64,000 nucleotides of DNA. Source: Dongia_B soli (GTDB lineage Bacteria; Pseudomonadota; Alphaproteobacteria; Dongiales; Dongiaceae). The translations under genes and the position numbers were made by a program. Below the pieces are notes generated by a model, which did no database searches, was not told where the DNA came from, and worked only from the letters and a program-made list of their open reading frames with translations. Of the stretch, positions 34,889 to 44,762 are shown piece by piece. Location of the stretch: positions 88,391 through 152,390 of the forward strand of contig NZ_JAXCLW010000008.1 in assembly GCF_034044715.1 (NCBI RefSeq), written 5' to 3'. How positions within the stretch are numbered: position 1 is the stretch's first letter; the number at the start of each line of letters is the position of its first letter.

Positions 34889-36307
34889 TTAGTTACGAAG
34901 GAGGTCGCGCTCCGCAAGATCCTTCAACAAGGCAATGATGCCGTCACGCGACCATCCAGCGCGCGCGCCCATCGCGACCCGGAGAAAAGGGGGCGTTCCT
35001 TCGTCCTCCGGAAGGATGACTTCATAGCGATGTCCTCTGAAACCGAAGCTTCCGCCGCAGTCGAAGGCCAACCGTCTTTTCTCGGTCTCGGTTTCGATCC
35101 ATCGGGCAAGAGTATGGTAATTCGCTCGGCTCGGCGCTTTGAGCTGAAAGATGCAGAAGGGCGACACAGCCCATGGATGCGCCGCCCGTTCCATCAAGGC
35201 AGGATGGGATAGCGGCGCAAAAATCCCCGATGTGTCTGCAAACGCGCGTGCCAGCGCCGCATTGTTGGCGAATATCCGTCCCGCATAGCTTTGCTGATAC
35301 GCTTTATCGAGAAACCACGGGACCTCAAGCGCCTGCATGCTGTCGAGGCTTAGACCACCGCCGGTCAAACTTCTGATCCGGTGGAGATTGGCGCCTAACT
35401 CTTCCGCCAGTCTTCTCTCGGAGGAAAAGAGAGACACGATGCCGACATTGGACAGCTCCAGGCCGGCTTGGTCGAGCTTCAGTCCAGAGTTGACGCAAGC
35501 GACCAGCTTTGTCCCTGTATTTGATAATGACGCAAGCAAGTCGGCCGGAGCAAATAATGGACCGGCAAGGGTCGTGTCGAAAATGAGATATGGGGCAAAT
35601 GCCGTTTTCTGTGCGGCATGCCTCGCCGGCAGGAAAGGCTGGCCGACGGATCTGATTTCACTGATGCCATCGTAGAAGACGGGCTCGATTAAATCGATGT
35701 CCCCCGCAGCATCCAGATATTTCACCTCTTTATTCGAGCGTATGTGCAGCGGGCGAATAGCCTGCAAGAGCGACAACAACCCCGTGGTTTCGAAATATCC
35801 GCCAGTGTGGGTAAGCGTGATCGGCCTGCCGCCGGGAAATTCCTGACTGGACAAAATGCCCATCAGAAGACTGGTGAGCGCGGTTTGCCCGCTGGAAAAT
35901 AAAATATGCCGGGCCGTCCAGCCTTCCGGGCAGGAATGGTAATGTTTGCACCGTTCCTCGAGTTCCTGCGGGTCCAACTCCCGTTCATAGCCGAACGACA
36001 TCCGCCGCCCACTCGTGCTGCGGATACTTTCCGATTTTGGCGGTGATCGGTAAGAGGGATCGGCGATCCGGTGGGCACTCCGAAGGCAGATCAGTCGCAA
36101 TTCGTTGGTAAGGGCATCAAGCTTTCGCTCGGCCGCCACAGGATTTGATAGGATAAGTTTCTCGGTTGTTTTCTTGGCGATCTCGATCTTCTCGTTCCAT
36201 TGCCGAATGGCGAAACTGCTTGGAACGGCTTCAGCAAACCATCTGCCTAGAATAGACAGATCTTCACATTCTTCGCGAATCGCCTGGAGAATAGATGAAG
36301 CGGTCAT
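34889..36307 (-). CDS. Uncharacterised PLP-dependent (Cys/Met metabolism-fold) enzyme
   Basis: This 472-aa protein seems to have an unrecognised N-terminal helical region (about 1-120) and a fold-type I PLP domain. SSGQTALTSLLMGILS resembles the cofactor phosphate loop, LIFDTTLAGPLF the ring-binding Asp strand, and VNSGLKLDQAGLEL the Schiff-base Lys region of cystathionine gamma-synthase-type enzymes. The C-terminal domain ends FLRVAMGARAGWSRDGI. I cannot name a substrate. It stands alone, with no recognised pathway neighbour. The ATG at 36307 is preceded by AGG; a longer start is possible. Confidence 0.65.
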   Translation of the reverse strand: MTASSILQAIREECEDLSILGRWFAEAVPSSFAIRQWNEKIEIAKKTTEKLILSNPVAAERKLDALTNELRLICLRSAHRIADPSYRSPPKSESIRSTSGRRMSFGYERELDPQELEERCKHYHSCPEGWTARHILFSSGQTALTSLLMGILSSQEFPGGRPITLTHTGGYFETTGLLSLLQAIRPLHIRSNKEVKYLDAAGDIDLIEPVFYDGISEIRSVGQPFLPARHAAQKTAFAPYLIFDTTLAGPLFAPADLLASLSNTGTKLVACVNSGLKLDQAGLELSNVGIVSLFSSERRLAEELGANLHRIRSLTGGGLSLDSMQALEVPWFLDKAYQQSYAGRIFANNAALARAFADTSGIFAPLSHPALMERAAHPWAVSPFCIFQLKAPSRANYHTLARWIETETEKRRLAFDCGGSFGFRGHRYEVILPEDEGTPPFLRVAMGARAGWSRDGIIALLKDLAERDLLRN

Positions 36308-36474
36308 AGAACCTGTTTGCTGGAGCACTCGTCACGCGGCTCATGTTAAGCCTGCCGGAGTAATTTCCGGAGCGCCCTTTGGTTCCCATTGCACCGCCTG
36401 GCTGCGCATCGTCCCTGTGCCATCAGGCGCAGACGGGGACGTCCTTCGATGGCTCAATGGATCACATGTCGATG

Positions 36475-36696
36475 TCAATCGCGCAGGTAATCGCTGGAGG
36501 TCGGGGGTTGTTGGAGGCTGCGGCTCAAGCTTTGCTCCGCCATTTTAAGGCGTTTTGCCGCCACTTCTGCACGTCGCCAGAGATGTGATTCCGCGAGGCC
36601 GTAGTTTTCTCTGCACCGATCGGTAAGTTCGCGGACGCTGACGGTGAGTTCTCTTTCCGCCTTACGCAAGGCTGTCGGACGAGGATGATATTTCAT
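36475..36696 (-). CDS. Small hypothetical protein, helical
   Basis: This 73-aa basic, probably alpha-helical protein (ERELTVSVRELTDRCRENYG) has no family I know. Support is a very strong ribosome site, GAAGGAGGAGGCG, directly before the ATG. There is no signal peptide or membrane segment. Confidence 0.6.
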   Translation of the reverse strand: MKYHPRPTALRKAERELTVSVRELTDRCRENYGLAESHLWRRAEVAAKRLKMAEQSLSRSLQQPPTSSDYLRD

Positions 36697-36942
36697 CGCC
36701 TCCTCCTTCAGTGTGGAAGTGTCGATGCATCGACTCTATGTCGGCGACTATCCGATTACAACTCGAAATTAGGTCGGATGCCGATGGTTGCGACAGGGCC
36801 TATCGTATCAGACATTAATTGAACCGGACATGGTTGGACCGGTCTCTGACGATTTTCCTCGGTATTCCGTGCAATGGCCTTTTATCTCAAAATGAGCAGC
36901 CAACAAGATCTCGCCGGCCTCATTCTTCCCTGGAGACTTTAT

Positions 36943-37404
36943 ATGCGTCGATCGTCGATTGTGATTGTTTTGATATCGATCCTTGCATTCCCCGCTTTGG
37001 CACAGGAGCGCGTCGGCGAGGTCTCGACGACCTTTCATTTGACCTCACCGAACGACAAAGTGGTCGTCGACCGTTTCGACGATCCGGGTGTCGAGAATGT
37101 GTCCTGCTATGTGAGCCGTGCCGAAACCGGCGGTTGGAAAGGTGTCGTCGGCCTGGCCGAAGATCCCAGCCGCTTCTCGATTGCTTGCCGCGCCGTCGGT
37201 GAGCCGAAAATTGTCGGCAAGATCGAGGAAGGCAAGGAAGGCGAACTGGTCTTTTCGGAACGGACCTCCGCCATCTTCAAGTCGCTGCGGATCACTCGTT
37301 TCCTTGATCAGAAGAAGGGCGTTCTGATCTATCTGGCGTGGTCGACCAAGATTGTTGAAGGCTCCCCTTTCAACAGCATCTCGGTCGTGCCGCTGACGCA
37401 ATGA
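36943..37404 (+). CDS. creA: CreA family periplasmic protein
   Basis: This 153-aa protein has a signal peptide (RRSSIVIVLISILAFPALAQ) and the CreA (COG3045) body: VGEVSTTFHLTSPNDKVVVDRFDDPGVENV style N-terminus and CYVSRAETGGWKG. The function of CreA is unknown; in enterobacteria it precedes the creBC two-component genes. Here it likewise precedes a response regulator and a kinase, 100 bases away. The ATG at 36943 follows a TGGAGA site; a longer start lacks a signal. Confidence 0.9.
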   Translation: MRRSSIVIVLISILAFPALAQERVGEVSTTFHLTSPNDKVVVDRFDDPGVENVSCYVSRAETGGWKGVVGLAEDPSRFSIACRAVGEPKIVGKIEEGKEGELVFSERTSAIFKSLRITRFLDQKKGVLIYLAWSTKIVEGSPFNSISVVPLTQ

Positions 37405-37504
37405 GTTGTCACCATGGAGAGGATGAGAACATGTGACGAAGGGCGCTTTGACACGCCAGTCGAGCCGCCATTATTGTAGCTGGTACTTTCAAGCGACTGT
37501 CCTG

Positions 37505-38215
37505 ATGCCAAGCTTTTCCGCTTTTCCGACCTCGCAACAGCTCCGCATCCTCCTCGTCGAGGACGATCCCGACATTGCGCAGGGCATCCGCGACCATCTG
37601 CGCAGCCTTGGATATGACGTTGCCCTGGCGACGGATGGCGAGGCCGGGTTGGCCTCCATACGATCAGGGGCGGCTGATCTCGTCATCGCCGATCGCATGC
37701 TGCCGCAACTTGATGGGCTGGCGATGATCGAAACCGTGCGGCGGGATGGTGTTCTTATCCCCATTCTGATTCTGAGCGCCTTGGGTGCCGTCGATGACCG
37801 GGTACGTGGCCTGCGGGCGGGTGGCGATGATTACCTGGCGAAACCTTTCGCGATGGATGAACTGGCCGCGCGGGTGGAGGCGTTACTGCGCCGGCCGATA
37901 GATCATCGTCAGACGATATTGCAGGTGGGCGATTTGCGCATGGACCTGATCGACCGCCTGGTCCAACGCAACGGCCGCCATATCGACCTGCTGCCGCGGG
38001 AATTCAAGCTGCTTGAATATATGATGCGCCGGCCCGGGCAAACTATCACCCGGGCGATGTTCCTGGAGGATGTCTGGCATTACCGCTTCACGCCGCAGAC
38101 CAATCTGGTCGATGTGCATATGGGCAAATTGCGCCACAAGGTCGATGGAGCGAATGAAGCGCAGATGATTGTCGCCATTCCCGGTACGGGGTTCATGCTT
38201 CGTGCCGCGGTTTGA
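37505..38215 (+). CDS. OmpR-type response regulator
   Basis: This 236-aa regulator has a receiver domain (about 14-125) with acidic pocket VEDDPD, phospho-Asp in DLVIADRMLPQLDG, and Lys in YLAKPF. A winged-helix DNA-binding domain follows (PREFKLLEYMMRRPGQTITR, FTPQTNLVDVHMGKLRHKVD). It overlaps the kinase gene and probably controls the downstream RND pump operon. The ATG at 37505 is the best-placed start; no strong ribosome site is visible. Confidence 0.92.
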   Translation: MPSFSAFPTSQQLRILLVEDDPDIAQGIRDHLRSLGYDVALATDGEAGLASIRSGAADLVIADRMLPQLDGLAMIETVRRDGVLIPILILSALGAVDDRVRGLRAGGDDYLAKPFAMDELAARVEALLRRPIDHRQTILQVGDLRMDLIDRLVQRNGRHIDLLPREFKLLEYMMRRPGQTITRAMFLEDVWHYRFTPQTNLVDVHMGKLRHKVDGANEAQMIVAIPGTGFMLRAAV

Positions 38216-39593
38216 ACTGCTACGATCGGCGCCGTTCCGTCTGGCGATGGCCTTCGCTATCGCGCTCACCGTCTGCACCATTCTGATTTTCGGTTTCGTC
38301 TATTGGCAGACCGTGCGGCTGGAGCGTGAGCGCATCGGCTCATATCTCACCGTTGAAGCCGTGCAGGCGTCGAGGGAGCCGGTAGGGCGCCTGATCTCGA
38401 TCCTGCAGATCCGTCTTACCAGCGATCTTCGCCGCGTTAGCTATGGCGCGCTCTTCGATGGATCGGGCCGGCGGCTGATCGGTAATATCGTTAAACGGCC
38501 GCCGGACCTGCCCGCCGACTGTAGGCCCCGGCGGCTCGATCTGTCGCCTGAACTGACCGATCTGCCGGCATCATCCCGCATCATGCTGGTCGCCTGCCGT
38601 CGTGCGGATGGCGGCGTGGTCGTGCTTGGTAAGGAACTGGACGAGGTCGCGGCGTTGCGCGCGGTCATCTTGCATGCGGCGACGCTTGGCCTTGTCCCCA
38701 CGGTTATTCTGGCGCTGCTGGTCGGCGCCTTCCTCAGCTCGCGGGCCTTGCGACGCGTGCGGCTGCTGCAGCAGACGATCGGCCGCATCATGCAGGGTGA
38801 TCTGCATGAAAGGCTGCCCACCCATGGCCGCCGCGATGATCTCGATCAACTGGCCTCACGCATCAACTTGATGCTGGATGAAATTGAGGGGTTGATCGGC
38901 GAAATACGCAGTATCGGCGACAACATCGCCCATGATCTTCGTACGCCCCTCTCCGCCGTGCGTATGAAGGTCGAAAAGGCGGCGGCCGCCAGCGATCTCA
39001 CGGTGGCCGGGGAGGCAAGCCGCAGTGCGCTTGCTGATCTCGATAAGGTGTTCTCGATTATCACGGCGTTACTGCGGATCACCGAAATCGAAAATCGCTG
39101 TGACGCCGATACTGCCGCACCCATCGACCTTGCTTCACTGGTGGCTGAGATATTCGATCTCTACGAACCGCTGGCCGAGGGGAAGGGGCTCAACTTCACC
39201 GCCCTCTATGGGGCGCCGGTTTGGGCCAGGGCTGATCGCCATCTGCTGTTGGAAGCGCTCGCAAACCTCGTCGACAACGCGATCAAGTTTACGCCGCCAG
39301 GGGGCAGCGTCCGGGTCGCTGCTGTGAGCGAGGCAGCCCTGCCCATCCTTCGCGTCAGCGATACCGGTCCCGGCATTCCGGACACCGAGCGTTCCAAAGT
39401 TATCAAGCGGTTCTATCGCGCGGATAAAAGCCGGCATATACCCGGCCACGGTTTGGGGCTCAGCATTGTCGCCGCCATTGCCAGGCGCCACGCTTTCGAG
39501 CTTCGTATTTCGCAGAGCAAACCGGGCACTATTATTGACCTTGTCTGTCAGCAATCTGACGCCCCACTGCAAGTCGATATCGCATCGCAATAA
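38202..39593 (+). CDS. Sensor histidine kinase
   Basis: This 463-aa membrane kinase has two transmembrane helices (about 14-36 and 155-180) flanking a periplasmic sensor, then HAMP, the phospho-His in IAHDLRTPLSAVR, and the ATPase boxes N (ANLVDNAIKFTPPGG), G1 (SDTGPGIPD) and G2 (GHGLGLSIVAA). A GTG start at 38202 overlaps the regulator stop by 14 bases. The partner is the upstream response regulator. The signal may be a pump substrate. Confidence 0.92.
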   Translation: MPRFELLRSAPFRLAMAFAIALTVCTILIFGFVYWQTVRLERERIGSYLTVEAVQASREPVGRLISILQIRLTSDLRRVSYGALFDGSGRRLIGNIVKRPPDLPADCRPRRLDLSPELTDLPASSRIMLVACRRADGGVVVLGKELDEVAALRAVILHAATLGLVPTVILALLVGAFLSSRALRRVRLLQQTIGRIMQGDLHERLPTHGRRDDLDQLASRINLMLDEIEGLIGEIRSIGDNIAHDLRTPLSAVRMKVEKAAAASDLTVAGEASRSALADLDKVFSIITALLRITEIENRCDADTAAPIDLASLVAEIFDLYEPLAEGKGLNFTALYGAPVWARADRHLLLEALANLVDNAIKFTPPGGSVRVAAVSEAALPILRVSDTGPGIPDTERSKVIKRFYRADKSRHIPGHGLGLSIVAAIARRHAFELRISQSKPGTIIDLVCQQSDAPLQVDIASQ

Positions 39594-39751
39594 AATTTTT
39601 TTTAATCAACTCGGCTTCCAGAAGCACCTAGTTCTCTCTTGTCCTCGGACCGCTATAGCCCTTCTGGAAATCTGGAATTGTTGAACCGCATCAAGCTCCT
39701 GCGCATTTCATTCCGGCGCCAGGCCGCGGCCGTGGCGATGGAGGGACGGCT

Positions 39752-42700
39752 ATGATCGACATCGTCAAAATCGCCCTCCGTCGTCCCTATACTTTCATCG
39801 TCATGGCGATGCTGATCTTGCTTTTCGGCATCAGTGCCGCCATCCGGACCCCGGTCGACATCTTTCCCAATATCGGCATTCCGGTCGTCGCCGCGGTCTT
39901 CAGTTATTCAGGTCTGCCGCCGGATGACATGGCCGGGCGTATCGTCTCACTGTATGAACGCACGCTGACGACCCTTGTAAATGACGTCGAACATGTGGAA
40001 TCGCAATCGCTGCCGGGCTTCGGCGTCATCAAGATCTTCTTTCAGCCGAATGTGAACATCAATGCGGCCCTGGCCCAGGTGACCGCCATGTCGCAGACTG
40101 TGCTGAAGCAGATGCCGGCCGGCATCACGCCGCCGTTGATGCTGAGCTACAATGCCTCTTCGGTGCCGATCCTGCAGATCGCTTTATCGAGCGATAAACT
40201 GTCGCAGACGGCCCTGTTCGATACCGCCTTCAATTTCATCCGACCGCAATTGACCACCGTGCCGGGCGTTGCCATTCCTTATCCCTATGGCGGCAAGGTC
40301 CGCCAATTGCAGATCGATCTCAATCAGCAGGCGCTGCACAATTACGGCCTCTCCGCCAATGACGTCTCCAACGCCTTGGCGACCCAGAACCTGATCACAC
40401 CGGTCGGGACGCAGAAGATCGGCAATCTCGAATATACCATCGATCTCACAGATTCGCCGAAGCGCATCGAGGATTTCAACGATCTGCCGATCAAGACCGT
40501 CAACGGCACCGTCATCTATATGCGCGACGTCGCTTATGCCCATGACGGCAGCCCGCCGCAGACCAATGTGGTTCATGTCGGCAACAAGAGCGCCGTTTTG
40601 ATGACCATCCTGAAGACGGGCTCGGCCTCGACATTGGATGTCATCAACGGCATTCGCGCCAAGATGCCAGAGATCGAGAAGACTTTGCCGGATGGGCTCA
40701 ACCTGACTCTGGTCGGCGACCAGTCGCTTTACGTCAAGGACGCCGTTTCCGGCGTTATCCGCGAAGGCGTCATCGCCGCAGCTTTGACCGGTTGCATGAT
40801 CCTCCTGTTCCTGGGAAGCTGGCGCTCGACGCTGATCATCACGCTCTCGATCCCCCTCGCCATTCTCGCCTCGGTCGTGGCGCTGTCCGTCCTTGGCGAA
40901 ACTATCAATGTGATGACTCTCGGCGGCCTAGCCCTGGCGGTCGGCATCCTGGTCGACGACGCGACCGTCACGATCGAGAATATCAATTGGCACCTGGAGC
41001 ACGGCAAGAACATCGAGCAGGCGATCCTCGACGGGGCGCAACAGATCGTGGTCCCGGCAACGGTCTCGCTGTTCTGCATCTGCATCGCCTTCGTGCCGAT
41101 GTTTGGCCTCGGCGGCGTCGCCGGCTATCTGTTCCGCCCGATGGCGGAGGCGGTCGCTTTCGCCCTGATCGCGTCTTACATCCTCTCCCGCACCCTGGTG
41201 CCGACACTAGCCAATTTCATGCTGCGCAACCAGACCCATCATCATGGGACCAACGATGAGGCGGACGGTCAGGAGAAGCCGAGCCGCAACCCCTTGGTGC
41301 GGTTCCAGCAGGGCTTCGAACGTATCTTCTCGCGCGTTCGTAATTACTATAACGGGCTTCTGGCACTGGGACTGAAGCGGCGCCGATGGCTGATCGGCGG
41401 CTTTCTGGTCTTTTCCCTGGTGTCGCTGGGGCTTGCTCCGTTCCTGGGGCAGAATTTCTTCCCCGATGTCGATGGCGGCCAGATCAAGCTGCATGTCCGC
41501 GCCCAGGCCGGCATGCGTATCGAGCAGATGACGCGCCTTTCCGACCAGGTCAGCAATTCCATCCGCCGGATGATCCCGCCCCGTGACCTTTCGGGCATGG
41601 TGCAGAATGTCGGCTTGCCGGTCAGCGGCATCAGCGTCACCTACGGCAATTCCGGCACCATCGGCACCAGCGATGCGGATATTCTGATAACCCTATCGGC
41701 AGATCACGCGCCGACCGATCGATATATCGATCTGCTGCGCGAAAAATTGCCGCGCCTTTTCCCCGGCGTCAGCTTCGCCTTTCTGCCGGCCGATATCGTC
41801 ACGCAAGTCCTGAATTTCGGCACGCCGGCGCCGATCGACGTGCAGGTGATAGGCTTCAATCTTGCCGAGGACCGTGTTTATGCCAATGAGTTACTGACAC
41901 GCATCAGTCATATTCCGGGTATTGCCGATGCGCGGATCGAGCAGGCCTTCCAGGAACCGACCCTGAAGGTCGATTTCAATCGCTCGCTGGCCGGCATCGT
42001 CGGTCTCAACGAGCATGATGCCGCGACCAATATGCTGACCACCTTGGCGGGCAGCACCCAGGTACAGCCCACTTACTGGCTCGATCCCAATAATGGCGTC
42101 TCTTATGCCGTCTCGATCCAGACGCCGCAGCAAGATATCGAGAGCATGAACCGCCTCAAGAACCTGCCGCTGGCCACCGCAACCTCGCACCAATTGCTGG
42201 GCGGTCTGGCGGCGATCTCGCGCGAACGCAGCAATGCGGTTGTCATGCATTACAATGTGAAGCCGACCATCGATATCTATGCAACGCCCCATGATCGCGA
42301 TCTCGGCGCCCTGGCGGCGGATATCAACAAGGTGATCGCGGATACGGCGAAGGATCTGCCACGCGGCGCCAATGCCGTGGTGAGCGGGCAAGTGACGACC
42401 ATGACCAGCGCCTACCATCAGCTCTTCATGGGCCTCGCTGTCGCTGTCGTCCTGATCTACCTGCTGATCGTCGTCAATTTCCAGTCCTGGCTGGATCCCT
42501 TCGTCATCGTCATGGCCTTGCCAAGCGCGCTGGCCGGCATTGTCTGGATGCTCTTCACCTCGGGCACGACGCTTTCCGTGCCGGCCTTGACCGGCGCCAT
42601 CATGTGCATGGGCGTTGCGACGGCAAACAGTATTCTTGTCATCAGCTTCGCGCGTGAGCGGCTGGCCAGTGGTGCCGATGCCCTTACGGCCGCTTCGGAG

Positions 42701-43006
42701 GCTGGCGATACCCGCTTCCGCCCGGTGCTGATGACCGCTTTGGCGATGATCATCGGCATGATACCGATGGCGATCGAGCCCGGCGAAAACGCGCCGCTCG
42801 GACGCGCCGTCATCGGCGGCCTGATCTTCGCCACCATGGCGACATTGTTCCTGGTCCCCGCGATGTTCAGCGTCGTGCATGGGCGCGACCATCAGAAGAA
42901 GGCCTCGAATAAGGAAACGTCTCATGACTCGATCGACAATGATCGGCGGGCAACGACTTCACGGGCAACGAAGTCCCCACCCAGGCCTGATACGATAGGA
43001 GTTTAG
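39752..43006 (+). CDS. RND efflux pump inner-membrane protein
   Basis: This 1084-aa RND transporter has 12 transmembrane helices and two large periplasmic loops. The proton relay Asp pair is in LAVGILVDDATVTIEN; PVDIFPNIGIPVV near the N-terminus is a family hallmark. It resembles the multidrug/unknown-substrate HAE1 group. It is followed 1 base later by its adaptor, the reverse of the usual adaptor-first order, and no outer-membrane channel gene is present. A GAGGGACGG site precedes the ATG. Confidence 0.94.
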   Translation: MIDIVKIALRRPYTFIVMAMLILLFGISAAIRTPVDIFPNIGIPVVAAVFSYSGLPPDDMAGRIVSLYERTLTTLVNDVEHVESQSLPGFGVIKIFFQPNVNINAALAQVTAMSQTVLKQMPAGITPPLMLSYNASSVPILQIALSSDKLSQTALFDTAFNFIRPQLTTVPGVAIPYPYGGKVRQLQIDLNQQALHNYGLSANDVSNALATQNLITPVGTQKIGNLEYTIDLTDSPKRIEDFNDLPIKTVNGTVIYMRDVAYAHDGSPPQTNVVHVGNKSAVLMTILKTGSASTLDVINGIRAKMPEIEKTLPDGLNLTLVGDQSLYVKDAVSGVIREGVIAAALTGCMILLFLGSWRSTLIITLSIPLAILASVVALSVLGETINVMTLGGLALAVGILVDDATVTIENINWHLEHGKNIEQAILDGAQQIVVPATVSLFCICIAFVPMFGLGGVAGYLFRPMAEAVAFALIASYILSRTLVPTLANFMLRNQTHHHGTNDEADGQEKPSRNPLVRFQQGFERIFSRVRNYYNGLLALGLKRRRWLIGGFLVFSLVSLGLAPFLGQNFFPDVDGGQIKLHVRAQAGMRIEQMTRLSDQVSNSIRRMIPPRDLSGMVQNVGLPVSGISVTYGNSGTIGTSDADILITLSADHAPTDRYIDLLREKLPRLFPGVSFAFLPADIVTQVLNFGTPAPIDVQVIGFNLAEDRVYANELLTRISHIPGIADARIEQAFQEPTLKVDFNRSLAGIVGLNEHDAATNMLTTLAGSTQVQPTYWLDPNNGVSYAVSIQTPQQDIESMNRLKNLPLATATSHQLLGGLAAISRERSNAVVMHYNVKPTIDIYATPHDRDLGALAADINKVIADTAKDLPRGANAVVSGQVTTMTSAYHQLFMGLAVAVVLIYLLIVVNFQSWLDPFVIVMALPSALAGIVWMLFTSGTTLSVPALTGAIMCMGVATANSILVISFARERLASGADALTAASEAGDTRFRPVLMTALAMIIGMIPMAIEPGENAPLGRAVIGGLIFATMATLFLVPAMFSVVHGRDHQKKASNKETSHDSIDNDRRATTSRATKSPPRPDTIGV

Positions 43007-43007
43007 T

Positions 43008-44207
43008 GTGTCACAGGATAATGCGACAAAGCCGAATACCCGCTTGCTGGTGATCCTCGGTATCGTCGCAGCGATCGGCTTTGGAACCATTGCCGTTACC
43101 GGGTTGATGAGCCGGGCGCATAGCACCCAGGCTTTGGCAGCTTGGACAAATGATCAGGCCATTCCCACCGTGGCGCTGGCGAAGCTGCAGCGCGGCGCGA
43201 CGCGGCAGACGCTCGATCTGCCCGGCACCATCCAGGCGTTCTACCGCGCCCCGATCTATGCCCGCGTCGATGGCTACCTCAAAAGCTGGAACGCCGATAT
43301 CGGCGCCAAGGTGCAGGCCGGCCAGGTCCTCGGCGTTATCGATGCTCCGGATGTCGACCGGCAATACGATCAGGCCAAGGCCGACCTCGCCCAGGCTCAG
43401 GCGAATGAGCAACTCGCGGCCGTCACCGCCAAGCGCTGGAACAGCCTCGTCACGTCACGGGACGTCTCGGTCCAGGCGGCAGATGAAAAGCAGAGCGACT
43501 ATATCGCCAAGAAGGCAGCGCTCGAATCCGCTCAGGCCAATCTCAACCGGCTGGCCACAATGCAAGCCTTCAAGCAGATCACCGCACCTTTCGACGGGAC
43601 GGTGACGGCGCGCAACACCGATATCGGTGCGCTCATCAATGCCGGCGCCGGTACGGGGCAGACCAGCCAGCTTTTCGAGGTCTCCGATCTCCATAAGATG
43701 CGCATCTATGTGCAGGTGCCGCAGGCTTTTGCCGGGGATCTGCATCCAGGCCTGAAGGCCAGCTTCGATATTCCGCAATATGCCGGCCAGCATTTCCAAG
43801 CGATCTATGTTACCCAGTCGAATGCGGTCGATACCAATTCACGCAGCATGCTGGTGCAGTTGCAGGCCGATAATCCCGACGGCAAATTGCTGGCAAACAT
43901 GTTCTGCGAGGTGCATTTCGAACTGCCGACCGATCCCGATGTGCTGCGTGTCCCGGCGACGGCGCTTATTCCCGGCAATAAGGGCATCGAGGTCGCGCTG
44001 CTCGGCGATGACGGCAAGGCGCATCTGAAGCCAATACAGCTGGGCCGCGATTTCGGCGACACGGTAGAAGTGGTGGCTGGGTTAAGCATGAGCGATCACG
44101 TCATCGACAGCCCGCCGGAAACGCTGGTGGACGGCGATGTGGTTCGCTTGGCCGAAGACGCGAGTAGCGGCAAGGTGGCTGCCGCCGGCGATGCGAAGGT
44201 CAATTGA
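43008..44207 (+). CDS. RND periplasmic adaptor (membrane fusion protein)
   Basis: This 399-aa adaptor has an N-terminal membrane anchor (about 10-32), a biotinyl-lipoyl segment (GYLKSWNADIGAKVQAGQVL), a coiled-coil hairpin, a second lipoyl half (FKQITAPFDGTVTARNTDIG) and beta-barrel domains. It should link the RND pump to an outer-membrane channel encoded elsewhere. The GTG start has an AGGAG site 8 bases before it. Confidence 0.93.
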   Translation: MSQDNATKPNTRLLVILGIVAAIGFGTIAVTGLMSRAHSTQALAAWTNDQAIPTVALAKLQRGATRQTLDLPGTIQAFYRAPIYARVDGYLKSWNADIGAKVQAGQVLGVIDAPDVDRQYDQAKADLAQAQANEQLAAVTAKRWNSLVTSRDVSVQAADEKQSDYIAKKAALESAQANLNRLATMQAFKQITAPFDGTVTARNTDIGALINAGAGTGQTSQLFEVSDLHKMRIYVQVPQAFAGDLHPGLKASFDIPQYAGQHFQAIYVTQSNAVDTNSRSMLVQLQADNPDGKLLANMFCEVHFELPTDPDVLRVPATALIPGNKGIEVALLGDDGKAHLKPIQLGRDFGDTVEVVAGLSMSDHVIDSPPETLVDGDVVRLAEDASSGKVAAAGDAKVN

Positions 44208-44239
44208 AAGGCGGGCCCCGCATAACGCCCCTGTCCGGC

Positions 44240-44488
44240 CTATTCACGGCGTCGGTCTTTCGCCAAGTCGATGGCGTCGCGCAACGGCGCGATCACTTCC
44301 CTTTCCAGATGCTTCATCATGTATGGCGGCAAGTCACAATCAAGCGTGTCGACCGTCCAGTTGCAGCCATTTTCGGCGTTGTCCAGGCGGCGGATTTTCA
44401 ATCTCCGGATAGTAACCGGCTTGAAGTCCATGATCTTGCTGTAGAGGTACCGTTCAAGCGGTTGGGGATACATGGTGATCTTTTCCAT
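44240..44488 (-). CDS. Small hypothetical protein
   Basis: This 82-aa soluble protein (MEKITMYPQPLERYLYSKIM, later a DCDLPPYMMKHLEREV segment) matches no family I can name. It is supported by a strong GCAGGAGGGAGGA ribosome site just before the ATG and by its convergent position beside the adaptor gene. Confidence 0.6.
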   Translation of the reverse strand: MEKITMYPQPLERYLYSKIMDFKPVTIRRLKIRRLDNAENGCNWTVDTLDCDLPPYMMKHLEREVIAPLRDAIDLAKDRRRE

Positions 44489-44762
44489 TCCTCCCTCCTG
44501 CGATGACGTCCTATTCTACTATTCAGGGTAGGTCGCTAGTCAATATGACAATAGTTAACGCGGCCACGCCCGCGAGCGGAGCGAACCATGGCATTTCTGC
44601 TTCAAAAGCCTCCGGGAGACGAGAGGAAGGGACGCGCGCCGTAACCGCGGCCGATCGCATTCGCTTCTGCTACACGCATCGGCTCACACAAGCGGGCAAA
44701 AATCCGCGCATGGCGGGGCGCACTTCAACTTCGGCGCACTGCTTCAGCCCGTCATAGGGCAG

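Noticed and set aside
41891..42925. Minus-strand open frame of about 344 codons
   Set aside because: It is antisense to the RND transporter and lacks any domain pattern.
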